Assembly: GCA_023052935.1 (NCBI GenBank)
Contig: CM041298.1
Coordinates: 62,366,217 to 62,430,216, forward strand
Origin: Piezodorus guildinii
Lineage: Eukaryota; Arthropoda; Insecta; Hemiptera; Pentatomidae
Length of the DNA stretch: 64,000 nucleotides
Direction of reading: 5' to 3'
In this document: in pieces, positions 54,257 through 64,000 of the stretch
Position numbering within the stretch: position 1 is the first letter of the stretch
How the letters are laid out: every line of letters starts with the position of its first letter
Program-made: the position numbers and the translations under genes
Notes under the pieces: generated by a model
What the model was told of the DNA's origin: nothing
What the model saw: only the letters and a program-made list of their open reading frames with translations
The model's database searches: none

Positions 54257-55042
54257 TCAGCCGAAGACCTCTAGGTCCTGCGCTCGGTCGATGAAGACCA
54301 CCGGATGTCCGTCGTCCTTACGACAGTGAACTCTGCCGGCAGAAAACCAAACATATTTCAGTTTTCCTGGCGATCTCTTCTGTCGGGCGAGCCAGTAAAG
54401 ATGTCGGTTTCCTGGAGACATTTCTTCACTCAGGTATATACGGTGGCAATCATTGGATTCCCACCCGATGTCAAGCGTGGTGAAATCTCTTTTGACCTTT
54501 CTTTGTTTCACCAGCTCGTCCCTCGTGATTTGCCTGACGAAACGGACAACGACAGAAGGAGTTCTTTCGTCACCCGGCTTCGATCTGCGTCGTACCACCG
54601 TGTCCAGGTCCTCGGGAGAAATCTTCATGCCTAAGCCCGCTGCTACACTGGTCACCAGAGCCGCAGGGGTTTCGCCCGGGCGGACCGGGATACCTCAAAT
54701 TTCAAGAGACCTACGAAGTAGGCCCTGCTCGGCCTTATTAAGACGGACCTCGAGCTCACCTACTTTATTTTTTAACGTCTTATTTTCTAGAGAGAGCTCT
54801 TCAATATATTTTGCCTGGCCTTCTAGATGGCTTTCAATTTTGGAGAGCCTCTCATTTAATTCAAAACTGAGTTCTCCATATTTTTCTAGGGCACCGCGCA
54901 TATTTTTAATTTCCTCGTTGACCTGGGATCCTTGACTGGTCACTGCTGCCATTACATCGGCCAAGGTTGGTATACCTGTTTTTTGTTCATTGATCTTGGA
55001 AGGTGATGAGGGTTTATCACTTGTTTTTTTTTTCTGGGTCAC
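54257..55042 (-). pseudogene. CR1-like ORF1: coiled-coil, FP-like protein with one stop
   Basis: A 262-codon frame from the ATG at 55042 to the stop after LEVFG (54257), interrupted only by one in-frame TGA near 54697 (reading LLRRSLEI, stop, GIPVRPGETPA). At that place Arg (CGA) is expected, so a CpG transition explains it. Residues about 45-105 are a heptad-rich coiled coil (LSLENKTLKNKVGELEVRLN). The second half (SVVVRFVRQITRDELVKQRK, HRIYLSEEMSPGNRHLYWLA) recalls the FP25K-like domain found in many insect LINE ORF1 proteins; that comparison is from memory. By family, an RNA-binding chaperone of the element. Confidence 0.82.
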
Positions 55043-55883
55043 ATTTAGGGCACAGCCATGATTTTTTATTAACTCTCAGAGTTTCTATTTCTTTTTCTTT
55101 CAAATTACAGCACTTGCCGTGAAATATATATATATACAATATATACAACTGCTAAGGGGACCCCAGATTGGGCTTTTCCCTCCACTTGTGGAGGAAAAAA
55201 GCGGAATCCAAAAGATCCCAGCGCCCCTCTCTCAGCCGCATCACTGGTCTTAGCCAGTCGAGGCTGAGTTAGGGCGCAATAGCCAAAAACATACATTACA
55301 TGAGTGGAGGATCTGACCAGTGTCAGAACTCCAGTCTAAATATTTACAGAACGTCGCGGGGCCACTGCCGTTTCAATCTTCCTGGAGGATTGTAGGAGCG
55401 GATGGAGCTGGAGAGGGATTGAGCTAGAGGATTAGGATGATAAAGAAGGTTCTGATGGAATTTGGATGGCACCAGGTCTAAAATAAATGAAATTTTAAGG
55501 TCGTGGTGTAAGGTACAGTTAGAAACATAATAGGGAGCATTAAATATTGTTCGTAGGACTTTGGATTGGATGCGTTTGATATTAGAATGTTTAGCTGTCC
55601 CCCACAGTTCAAGTCCGTAGGTCCATATAGGTTTCAGTACTGTCTTGTATACTCGTAATTTGTTGTCAACTGTAAGATGAGATTTTCTGTTTAATAGTCT
55701 GTATAAATGGCCGAATGGGCGGTTGAGTGCTTTTCTTTAAGTCTTTTATGTGGGTTCCATGTTAGTCTTTTGTCTAGTAAAAAGCCCAGATACCGGACTG
55801 TGTCTGAGGAAGGAAGCGGTAACGGATTGTATTTAACTGTTGGGCAGAAGGGTGAAGGTGACGTGTGTGCAACCTTACTATTT

Positions 55884-56439
55884 ACTAATAAAATAAGTTT
55901 ATAAGTTTATCGGCTTACATATACTTTATTATAACTTTTACGATTCCTTTTATTACGTATTAATATTTCGGAATTCTTGCACTTTCTGATGATATATCAT
56001 ACGTCTATGTTCCTAATTATTTCATTGAATTATTTTTTTACGACTAGGTTACACAAAATGTATTTTTCCCGTTTAATGGAAAGCTACATTGCCATGTATT
56101 TTACTAGTAAACCTTCAGGAAACAATGCACTTAATGATGGTAAAACCATTTCGAAAGCCGTCTTATGGCTTAGAAGGAGTTAGCGGAAACCAAAACCGCG
56201 TCATCATTTTATGTATAGTGAGATAATGTCCTAACGTAGTGACGAAGGTAGTTTTGTTTAATTAGTATGCAAAAAGTTACCCTCAGTTTGTGGGCGATTG
56301 CAGTGGTTAAATAATATCTACATTTAATCAATGCACATAAAAAGAAAATTAATATAAACAGAAAATATGTCAATTCAAATTTAAATGGACTCTCTGTCAT
56401 ATATAGGTATATTATATTTATTTTTTTCGTCCTCAACTA
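55884..56439. other. AT-rich DNA, nothing recognised
   Basis: No motif-bearing ORF or shared repeat. Confidence 0.4.
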
Positions 56440-57329
56440 TTACTTTCACTTACTATATATAGTAAGGTAAAGTATTGGGATCGAGAAAATTTTCAAAATC
56501 CAGCTTTCAGCGGAAATACACATTTTAGGGTCCCCTGAGTCCAAATAACCAAGTCCTGCAAAAAGGTCTGTGTGTGTGAGTGGTAACTCCCAGATGGAAA
56601 CAGTAAGTCCTATGAAAGTGAAATTTCATATTTAAGACAAATATACGCCCGAGACGTTACAAAACTTTTTTCATCAAAGTGAGCTTACCAGAAGAGCCAC
56701 TTTATACCATGCGTTTTGCTCCTTTTTTCGATTTTCCCAAAAACGGTTCCGACGATTTAGATTAAACTTGCTATATCGATGTAAAATGTAAAGGGCTTTA
56801 ATATCATAAAGGTTTTATTTGGATAAAAATGGTCTGACAGGGCTTAAATGCCGATATTTTAAATTTTCTTTCTCTAAAGTACCTTTAATTATGTTGATTC
56901 TATAAAAATAACTATATCATCTTGTTACCACTGATAAAAACAGGTAAATATGTAAGTTGTGCGAATTTAAAAAATAACTAAAGGAGAAAACTGAAAAAAA
57001 AATGTTAGTGCAATTTTTTGTTTTTGAACATAAGAGCAGTAATATACATGTATGATATACCGTTGGAAAGCTAAAGATTTTAGAAAAAATATTATCTCAT
57101 ACACAAGCATTTAAAAGTTAATAGAAAGTGATGAAAAGAAGATAAAACTTACTGATTATTTTAGATAATAGTATAAAAATTTTTTTAATAAATTACATGT
57201 TTCTATAGAAATTAAATTAAATTAATTCTTTAATAGTTTCACGTATTTTTATCTCTAACTGTATTTGAAAATTCTTTCATTGATTTTAAAAATGGAGGTA
57301 AGTGAAAATCGTGTGTTGCTCGCATCAGA
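56440..57329 (-). mobile_element. HEL copy, full length
   Basis: Both termini are present (ttactttcacttactatata, gtgtgttgctcgcatcaga). Very close to 35604-36501, so the two are recent sister copies. Confidence 0.85.
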
Positions 57330-57339
57330 TTTTTTTAAA

Positions 57340-58203
57340 GTAATTATGTTTTTAGATTATTCTATTATGAAGAGTTCTTAATATAAATTAGGTATTTTGG
57401 AAATGATCTCTTCTTTTTGATAATTATTCATTTATTTCTCATACATAATTTAATTACCGTTTCGGGGCTAACAATTCCTCATCTTCAGAATTTACAGTCC
57501 AAACTATTAACAATTAAAAATTAAATTAATTTAAAACATTAAACAAAACACAAATATCACAATTAATCGATTCATCATCACAATACACAATTTTAATAAT
57601 ATTATATCTATACTTACATAAATACATCTTCCAATATTGTCCAAAATCTTTTATAAGTTAAAATTTCTTATTTACTTAAATAATGGACAGGTTTTTAAAT
57701 ATCTCTTGGTTATTAAAAATTTAACATTTTCTTTAATAATTTAATATTTTATTAACCATTTTATACATAGGCTAGGAGTAGACTGGAGTTTAAACCTTAC
57801 TCCCAATCCACCACAAATTTATACCAATGCATGTATACGTATATTTTTTAAATATCAAAATATTAAATTCAAAACATACTTATGGTTGGAGTATTATTTA
57901 TTTTAATTTGTTAATTATATCAGCATAGTTATAGCTTATTTTCTTTTAATCCAATTTATAATTAACTGAATTATTTAAATTTTTTGTAATGTAAATTGAT
58001 TCCAATATTTCTCTATTTTTTCCTTTTTGTTCTGTATTTAGTATTTTTGTTTTTGAAATGTATTTGGACTGTGAATTCTGAAGATGAGGCATTGTTAGCC
58101 TCGAAACGTTAATTAAATTATGTATGAGAAATAAATTAATAATTATCTTATATTCTTATGTAAAAGAACAGATCGTTTCCAAAATACCTAATTTGTAATT
58201 ATG
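57340..58203. mobile_element. Second inverted-repeat insertion with hammerhead-like cores
   Basis: GTAATTATG occurs at 57340-57348 and 58195-58203. The 846 bp between start with a one-sided tail of about 36 bp, then an arm (aaattaggtattttggaaat from about 57384). The inverse arm lies at about 58050-58194, arms being roughly 130-145 bp with one indel. Both arms hold a CTGAAGA..GAGGC/GCCTC..GAAAC core: plus strand at 58078-58107, minus strand at 57488-57459 (stem slightly changed). The centre (about 57520-58050) is AT-rich and non-coding. The layout parallels 32734-33050. Confidence 0.6.
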
Positions 58204-58289
58204 CTTGTTTTATGTACTTCAGGCAGACATAGACACGTTATATTTATAGTATTCTTAAGGGACTTTATTTTCATTACTACTTTGATATC

Positions 58290-58560
58290 AAATAAAATCA
58301 AAATCAAAATATAGTCCATTGTTATGCACAGTCATCACCTATCAGCATGCGAGGTGATGACATTATTTTAAAGTTTTCATAGACCGCACTTTTAACTTTC
58401 TCTAATTAACAATTTTTTTTCCTTGAAGAAAATGAGCCATTGACCGAAACAAGGAGTAATCTGATGGTCCGAGGTCAGGACTATATGATGGATAAGGCAG
58501 GACTTCTCGTACCCACGCAGTCAATTTAACTTTCTGAGTTGTTGCTGGAGTAACACTTCT
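58290..58560 (-). pseudogene. Mariner transposase C-terminal relic
   Basis: Minus strand reads KVKLTAWVREVLPYPSYSPD, LGPSDYSLFRSMAHFLQGKK, then stops. The YSPDLGPSDYSLFRS block is the mariner third-Asp region (D,D34D), a different mariner from the one at 37.2 kb. No TIRs were recognised. Decayed. Confidence 0.8.
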
Positions 58561-59087
58561 TTTTGGTTAAAACTATGAGTGTTCGCCTAACAGGTACGCT
58601 CAATTTAATCAATGTGCTACAAGCGACCATCTTTTTGAAATATAAAATATATGGTAAGAAGAGAAGCCTAAGTACAGCAGAGGCGAGCACACTCCACTCC
58701 ATTTCCTTCTTTATTCTGAGTACGCTGTTATAAGGATGAATTAGAGGAAAAAAGGGTGGCCCTGGGCTGGATGACGAGGCGGGGAGAATGTAGAGATGAA
58801 TTGAGAGGAGCAATATACCAAAAAGTAATTATGTAGCCCACCTAAATTGTAAACCATAAACTTTCCCAATGGTTTAAATTACACCAATATTTAATCCCGT
58901 CAGTTTTTTCACTCATTCAATACAGTCCACTAGTTCTTGCTACCTCTTGGTCCAGTCCTAATCATTCTTCATAATGATCGTTAGAGGACAAGGAGTATAA
59001 CACTCTGACAACAAAGAATTACCACAGTGTAATACACATCCTATTTACTTAATAATTAATTACGCTCATTCCACATTTGCATTATTT
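58561..59087. other. Unassigned DNA
   Basis: Nothing recognised beyond possible upstream sequence of the mariner relic. Confidence 0.35.
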
Positions 59088-59963
59088 TTACATTCACTTA
59101 CTATATATAGTAAGGGAAAGTATTGCGATCGTGAAAATTTTCGAATTATCCAGTTTTCAACGGAAATAAACATTTTAGGGTCCCCTGAGTCCAAATAACC
59201 AATTCCCACAAAAAGGTCTGTGTGTGTGGTAACTCCCGGGCGGAAACGGAAAGTCCTAAAAAACTGAAATTTCATATTTAAGCCAACTATAGAAATGTTA
59301 CAAAACCTTTTTTTATCAAAATGAGCTTACCAGAAGAGCCACATTATACCATGCATTTTGCACCCTTTTTCGATTTTCTCGAAAACGGTTCCAACGATTT
59401 TGATTACACTCGCTATATCGATGTAAAATTTAATAGGCTTAAACGTCATGTAGGTTTCATTCTGATTAAAATAGTCTAACAGGGCTTAAATGCCGATATT
59501 TTAAATTTTCTTCTTCTAAATTACCTTTAATTTTGTTGATTCTATAAAAATAACTATATTATCTTGTTAACACTGGTGAAAAACGGGTAAATATGTAATT
59601 TGTGCGAGGTTAAAAAACAACTAAAGGAGAAAACTGAAAAAACAATTTTTTAATGCAATTTTTTGCTTTTGAACAAAAGAGCAGTAATATACATGTATTA
59701 TATACTGCTGGAAAGCTAAAGATTTTAGAAAAAAATTTAGCTTATACTCAGCTTTTAAAAGCTAATAGAGAGTGATGAAAGGAAGATAAAACTAACTGAT
59801 TATTTTAGGTAATAATATAATAGATTTGTTAATAAAACACATTTTTCTATAGAAATTCAGTTTAATTAGTTCTTTTATAGTTGCACTCATTTTAATCTAT
59901 AACTGTATTTGAAAATTCATTAATAACGGAGGTAAGTGAATGTCGTGTGTTGCCCGCACCATA
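59088..59963 (-). mobile_element. HEL copy, full length
   Basis: Left end ttacattcacttactatata, right end gtgtgttgcccgcaccata. (TG)n is short (59217-59229). Moderately diverged from 35604 and 56440. Confidence 0.82.
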
Positions 59964-60970
59964 TTTTTTAATCTTTTATTAGCAACTATCTCATTTTAAA
60001 ACTGAATCATTTTCTATGTTTCTACCTTTCAGCAACAGGTTTCCCCTATGATGTTCTCTCAAGAAAGTTGTTCAAAATCTCATCAATTTACATACCGCAT
60101 TTTAGCATGGATTTGGTCCATTTTCGGTATTTATTTTAATTTAAATATCAGCATCACATGTGTTTAATTTTAATGTTTTGTTGATAACATTTAAATTATA
60201 ATGCCATATAAATAGGTAATATTTTTAGCCTTGTATTTATTTGTAAAGGAAGTCCATATACTGCAAAAAGCATTTCCATAAGGGTTGCTAATTAATGCTC
60301 CTACTAAAACGACGCGAAACTTTGATGAAGTCCCCTTCTGTTTCCAGAATGGAGTAGCTATTTGATTGGAGTTGAATCCACTTGTGCTGCGAATGGTTAG
60401 TTTCAAGGATGCCTGGTTTAATTTGGTGTTTGACGGTATAGAGCTTTGAATAGTTGAACTGGAATATTTTATAATTAGTGCAGTGAAAGATCGTTAATTA
60501 TATTTTACGGAACTACATTAACAAGGTTCATTTAAGACTTGTACTTATGAAAGAAAATTAGTTAACAATATTCAGGGGTATGAAAGAAACAATGAAGCAA
60601 TGACATTTTTCTACATAAAGGGTATAGCCGGGTCAGATTGGGAAATCTACCCCTGTGGCTTTTTTTTATTTATAAAAAAGTGTTAGCGGTTCTGCTCCTC
60701 TAAAACGGGTCCACTGATGTATATGGAAATTCTGTATGTATATTTAGTAGGTATGATAATAGCTCCTAAAGTATATTTTATACCGCTAGATGATTAAAAT
60801 GTCCCTATCCACATTTTTTTTTTTTTAATTTAATTTAATATTTATAGCCCCAAAATTTCACCCTTCTTTCCCTTACCTTTGCATTTTTTTTTCAATCACG
60901 ATTTTAGTATTTTGGTATGAACAATTCCCAAATAATGTAACTGTTTTTTTTTTTTTTTTAATACTAACAA
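59964..60970. other. AT-rich DNA, nothing recognised
   Basis: T homopolymers at about 60660 and 60940. No ORF motif or shared repeat. Confidence 0.4.
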
Positions 60971-61030
60971 TCTGATGCTGGCAAGACACGACATTCACTT
61001 ACTTCGGCTGTTAAAATCAATATTAGAACT
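60971..61030 (+). mobile_element. HEL 5'-end fragment
   Basis: tctgatgctggcaagacacg and cattcacttacttcggctgt correspond to the HEL 5' terminus with a small insertion. The remainder is absent. Confidence 0.55.
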
Positions 61031-62758
61031 TTTGAAAAAAAAATCAAAGTTTAAAAAAGTTCAAAGTGTAGAGGATACTTCACCCTTACTATTTAATAAC
61101 ATAGTATATTTTAACTCATTAACACCATTGTAAATATCTGTGTTTATGTAAATGATTTATAAGAATAAACAAGCCATCCAAGGTAATTTGACCTAGGGCC
61201 AAGACGCTAGTCTGGTAGAAAAACTTTCACCGTTAATTATTGTCATGGGTGACTTACATCCCCAAGAGTCAGCTCAGCTCTTCAGATCACCAACCTGCCT
61301 CTACCAGATGGTATCTCCCTAGGTCAGAGGATCTCTGCCTTTGTATCAATATGTGGTCTATCTTTATATAGCATCCATCAAATACCTTCTCCCCTTCGTC
61401 CTTTCTCTCCCCCTTATAGGATATGGTGCATGGCTTCTATCTAAGTGCACCTATGAGGGATATCATCCGCTGCTGTTGTGCTTCTACCGCAGGGGGCATT
61501 TCTGTCCTAACCAAATCCCTCTGCTAATTGATAGTTGCGGATTCGCCACCTACCTAGCAGAGTAACCTCATACCTGGTGCTGCGGTACATGCTTCTACCA
61601 CGGCGAGCACCATCACCATTTTACTCTCTTTCTTGCCTGAACACGCAATTGCTGAGGCCTTCTGATAACCATTCTTGTCCATCATATTAACCATACCTCG
61701 ACAAAAGTAATTAAATAAAAGTTTATTATTAATAGTTACATGTATTGTAGTGACTAGCATAACAGCTATACACAAGGTTCCAACCTGAGAGTGGCCCTAA
61801 GATTTTATATTTGGAGTAATAATCCTTAATTATACCGTCCTTCGGAGAGGACTTAAAAAGATGGTTCCGAACCGGTGTGATGTCAGGTACTCGTTAAATA
61901 TCTCTATCCTAATCAAACTTGGATAGGCAAAATTTAGGACTCCTATTGTAGCATCGTCCCAGGAAACATATGATTTAAATGAAACAATATAAACTGTTTT
62001 TTACAAATGCTTTTTATCAATAAGTACAACAGTTTTAACTATTAGTGTGTCATAGTACAGTAGATAACTCCAGAAAGACACAAGAGACCCATTTGCGCCG
62101 TCTTACAAACAAAGCAACAAACATGCTTAATAGTAGAGCAGAAAGAACAAACGAACAAATCAAATAAGATTAGGAAAATGTGCGTCTGAGCATGTCGCTA
62201 TTGTGGGCATTTCAATCATAAGCTGCAGTAGTTGAACAAAAACGACAATGACATTCGAATCGACACAGACACGCCGATTCGTAGTTAACACATTGAACTG
62301 AGAAAATGAATAGGTGGTGATTTATTATCTTTATCGATGCTAATCGTCTACAGATCTGTTATGTCCTACAAGCTTAACATACATCCGTCATTTTTTATTT
62401 AACTACCAAAATATTCACTAGTAATAATTAATATGGCAAAAAAAAAAGTTTGCCCTGTCAGCTAGTTAAACTAATAGTTGGAGGAGCACTATTAAATTAA
62501 TGCCTAAAATATAGTGGTATAAAATCATCATCAAGTTATTATTACATCGTGTTAATTTAAAGTGAAATACAATCAAGTTCTTTGGGATAAACTTGGAAGG
62601 AGAAGTGGAGCTTACGCAAAGTTCACGTTAGGGTTGCTATAACAAGCAACTAATTGTTGGGAGAGGCGAGCTATTCACCAGTTGCTAACAACACTAACTT
62701 GATCTGACTTCCTTAGTATGCCTCCTATCCCCTAATACACTCTATCATCCACCCCTTA
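61031..62758. other. Unassigned, partly less AT-rich DNA
   Basis: 61190-61800 is GC-richer than average, with mixed short frames. I recognise no protein or LTR signal. It may be single-copy host DNA and is worth testing for exons. Confidence 0.3.
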
Positions 62759-62798
62759 CTAATAATAGACCTTCATTCACATGAAGGTCTATTATTAG
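62759..62798. other. Perfect 18-bp hairpin, 4-nt loop
   Basis: CTAATAATAGACCTTCAT, loop TCAC, then the exact reverse complement. It is isolated, with no following T run and no adjacent element. Confidence 0.9.
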
Positions 62799-63254
62799 AA
62801 TGTATTATTTCTTCTTATCTTAAAACGTTTTTTTTTTTTAACACCTACTAATTTACTTATAGAATATCTATAAAAATGACTGCTGAGGTATTTAAAACAT
62901 TATATTGATATTTATCCCAATGATTGTTACTTTTACTCACCTATTCGTTTATTCATTTGACGTCACTCATACGCCACTGTGGATACTCAGAAAATTATTA
63001 AGTGATAGTCCTTAATTTTGCCTATTTAGGCTTCATTAGGATTGAATCTTTAATGAGTATCTGACATTGCACAGCCTAGGAACCACCATTTTACGTCTCT
63101 TCACCTGGTTTGACCCTGCGATATTGGACAGAGAAAGCTGGTTAACTTAAAACCCAGCCACTACGGACTGCTCTATTCTTTTTCCAGGCCTCCGGTTATA
63201 TAACGGTATACTATTACTAAAAGCAACGCCATTTCTAACATTCATAGACAAATA
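62799..63254. other. AT-rich DNA, nothing recognised
   Basis: No ORF motif or shared repeat. Confidence 0.4.
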
Positions 63255-63737
63255 ATTTGGTGCACAGATCAGACTCCGATGTCAAAATCAATTTAAGAAT
63301 TATTTAAATACATTTATTTATTTATACAAGTAACCTTTAAGATTTGAGACCAAATCCTGCATGGTAAATATTTTAATTTATTTTAAAATAATTTATTAAA
63401 GAATTAATTAAGTTAGAAACATGTGTTTTATTAAATAATCCATTATATTTTTATCTACAACTATCAGTTAGTTTCATCAAAATTGCACTAAAACAAATTT
63501 TTGCACTTTTTTCCGTTAGATGTTTATCAAATTCGTCCAACATGCATATTTAGCTTTAATTCATCAATGTCATTAAGATGATATGATTAATATTTTGGAA
63601 TGTACAAAATTAATCATCGGCTTTTAAACCCCGTCACACTATTTCAATTAGAATGAAACCTACATGATATTAAGCCGATTAATGTTTACATCGATATAGA
63701 GAGTTTAATCGAAATCGTCAGAGTCGTTTTTGAGAAA
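63255..63737 (+). mobile_element. HEL relic, internally disrupted
   Basis: Weak 5' end (tttggtgcacagatcagact, cgatgtcaaaatcaattt), then from 63390 clear HEL sequence (aagaattaattaagttagaa, ttagctttaattcatcaatg, tatagagagtttaatcgaaa). Breaks off at 63737. The HEL 3' end is missing. Confidence 0.65.
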
Positions 63738-64000
63738 AAGACAATTGACGATATAATAATAATTTGATGTTGATCTTATAAGACTATATTTTAGGCATTT
63801 ATTTAATACTGTTTCTCTAACTATTACTCGGTTTTTGACTGTTTTTTGTTTTTTTTAAGCAGCGGTATAGTATTGCTAGCAGTAACCAGTAGCCACAGTA
63901 GAGGTTGAACTCCACCATTAAACTAATCCCTTATTGTTTAATAATAAATATAGAAATATATGACTATGTTCCCTAAGAATGTACGCATAGTAGTATTATG
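63738..64000. other. AT-rich DNA, nothing recognised
   Basis: No feature supported up to the window edge. Confidence 0.4.

Larger units (their letters stand above)
50839..55139 (-). mobile_element. Near-complete CR1-like LINE
   Basis: A 4.3-kb minus-strand element inside the J2 3'UTR. TATATA flanks it (50833-50838 and 55140-55145), a short target duplication in a TA-rich site. The 3' end is a (TTCTA)n-type tail (gaatagaatagaatagaa on the plus strand at 50839) instead of poly-A, as in CR1/L2-like LINEs. ORF2 is 51178-53979, a spacer of 277 bp follows, ORF1 is 54257-55042 with a single stop, and the 5'UTR of about 97 bp ends at 55139. Truncated relatives are at 7200, 22662 and 33163. Confidence 0.88.
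50547..55883 (-). mobile_element. J2 Jockey copy split by a CR1-like element
   Basis: CTTACTATTT occurs at 50547-50556 and 55874-55883 as a 10-bp target duplication. The J2 poly-A is the T run at 50554-50564. The 3'UTR (50565-50838), interrupted by the CR1-like element, resumes at 55140 (caactgctaaggggacccca) and runs into coding sequence to 55873. Coding remains on the minus strand match 12.7-13.2 kb (NPPRRLKR-type end, KPIWTYGLELWGTAKHSNIK). It contains (TA)n at 50709-50741. 5' truncated. Confidence 0.88.

Noticed and set aside
54305..54935. Plus-strand frames of 109 and 160 codons
   Set aside because: Shadows of the CR1-like ORF1, whose minus-strand frame has coiled-coil and LINE ORF1 features.
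61341..61775. Two 73-74-codon frames in the GC-richer block as genes
   Set aside because: Hydrophobic, low-information peptides with no homology I recognise and no exon boundaries.

Overview
This is a stretch of an AT-rich animal nuclear genome, almost certainly an arthropod and most likely an insect. I cannot name the species; a hemipteran would fit, but that is a guess. Reasons: no operons or dense coding, one spliced immunoglobulin-type exon of the insect DIP/lachesin class with good splice sites (22081-22288, minus), and a mobile-element mix typical of insects: Jockey, I-like, CR1-like and RTE non-LTR retrotransposons, mariner, hAT, Helitron/Helentron, plus long (TA)n tracts. Most of the window is best read as intron or intergenic DNA around that exon, repeatedly invaded by transposons.

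Layout. 1-12.4 kb: old relics (Jockey 3' ends, RTE and CR1 pieces) and copies of a 0.9-1.2 kb family (here HEL) that looks like a non-autonomous Helentron/HINE. 12.47-19.24 kb: a clear nested insertion. A 5'-truncated Jockey element (family J2, plus strand, 14-bp target duplication) carries in its 3'UTR a complete 5.6-kb I-like element (minus strand, both ORFs open, its own 14-bp duplication). 19.7-23.9 kb: a 208-bp RTE stub with 14-bp duplication, SINE-like tRNA sequence, the host exon, and a palindromic 30-bp minisatellite split by a CR1-like insertion. 24.3-29.0 kb: a near-complete Jockey element (family J1) with three ORF lesions. 29.15-31.43 kb: a 2.28-kb non-autonomous hAT with about 364-bp inverted repeats of about 98-99% identity and a perfect 8-bp duplication. 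32.3-33.1 kb: a Helitron helicase relic hit by a 291-bp inverted-repeat insertion that contains a hammerhead-ribozyme-like core. 34.7-46.3 kb: many HEL copies, an internally deleted mariner with perfect 29-bp TIRs, and fragments of other LINEs. 47.3-50.5 kb: three more LINE fragments. 50.5-55.9 kb: a second nest, a J2 copy (10-bp duplication) containing a nearly intact CR1-like element with an FP-like ORF1. 56.4-64 kb: more HEL copies, a second hammerhead-motif inverted-repeat insertion, a mariner relic and mostly featureless AT-rich DNA.

The genes here do not form a pathway; they are mobile-element proteins plus one host exon. The most interesting material is (a) two small inverted-repeat insertions with hammerhead-like cores, one-sided tails of 36-38 bp and short target duplications, an architecture that recalls Penelope-like elements, and (b) the HEL family, with subterminal inverted repeats, an 18-nt terminal palindrome and an embedded (TG)n tract. 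All homology statements come from reading motifs by eye; no search or folding was run.
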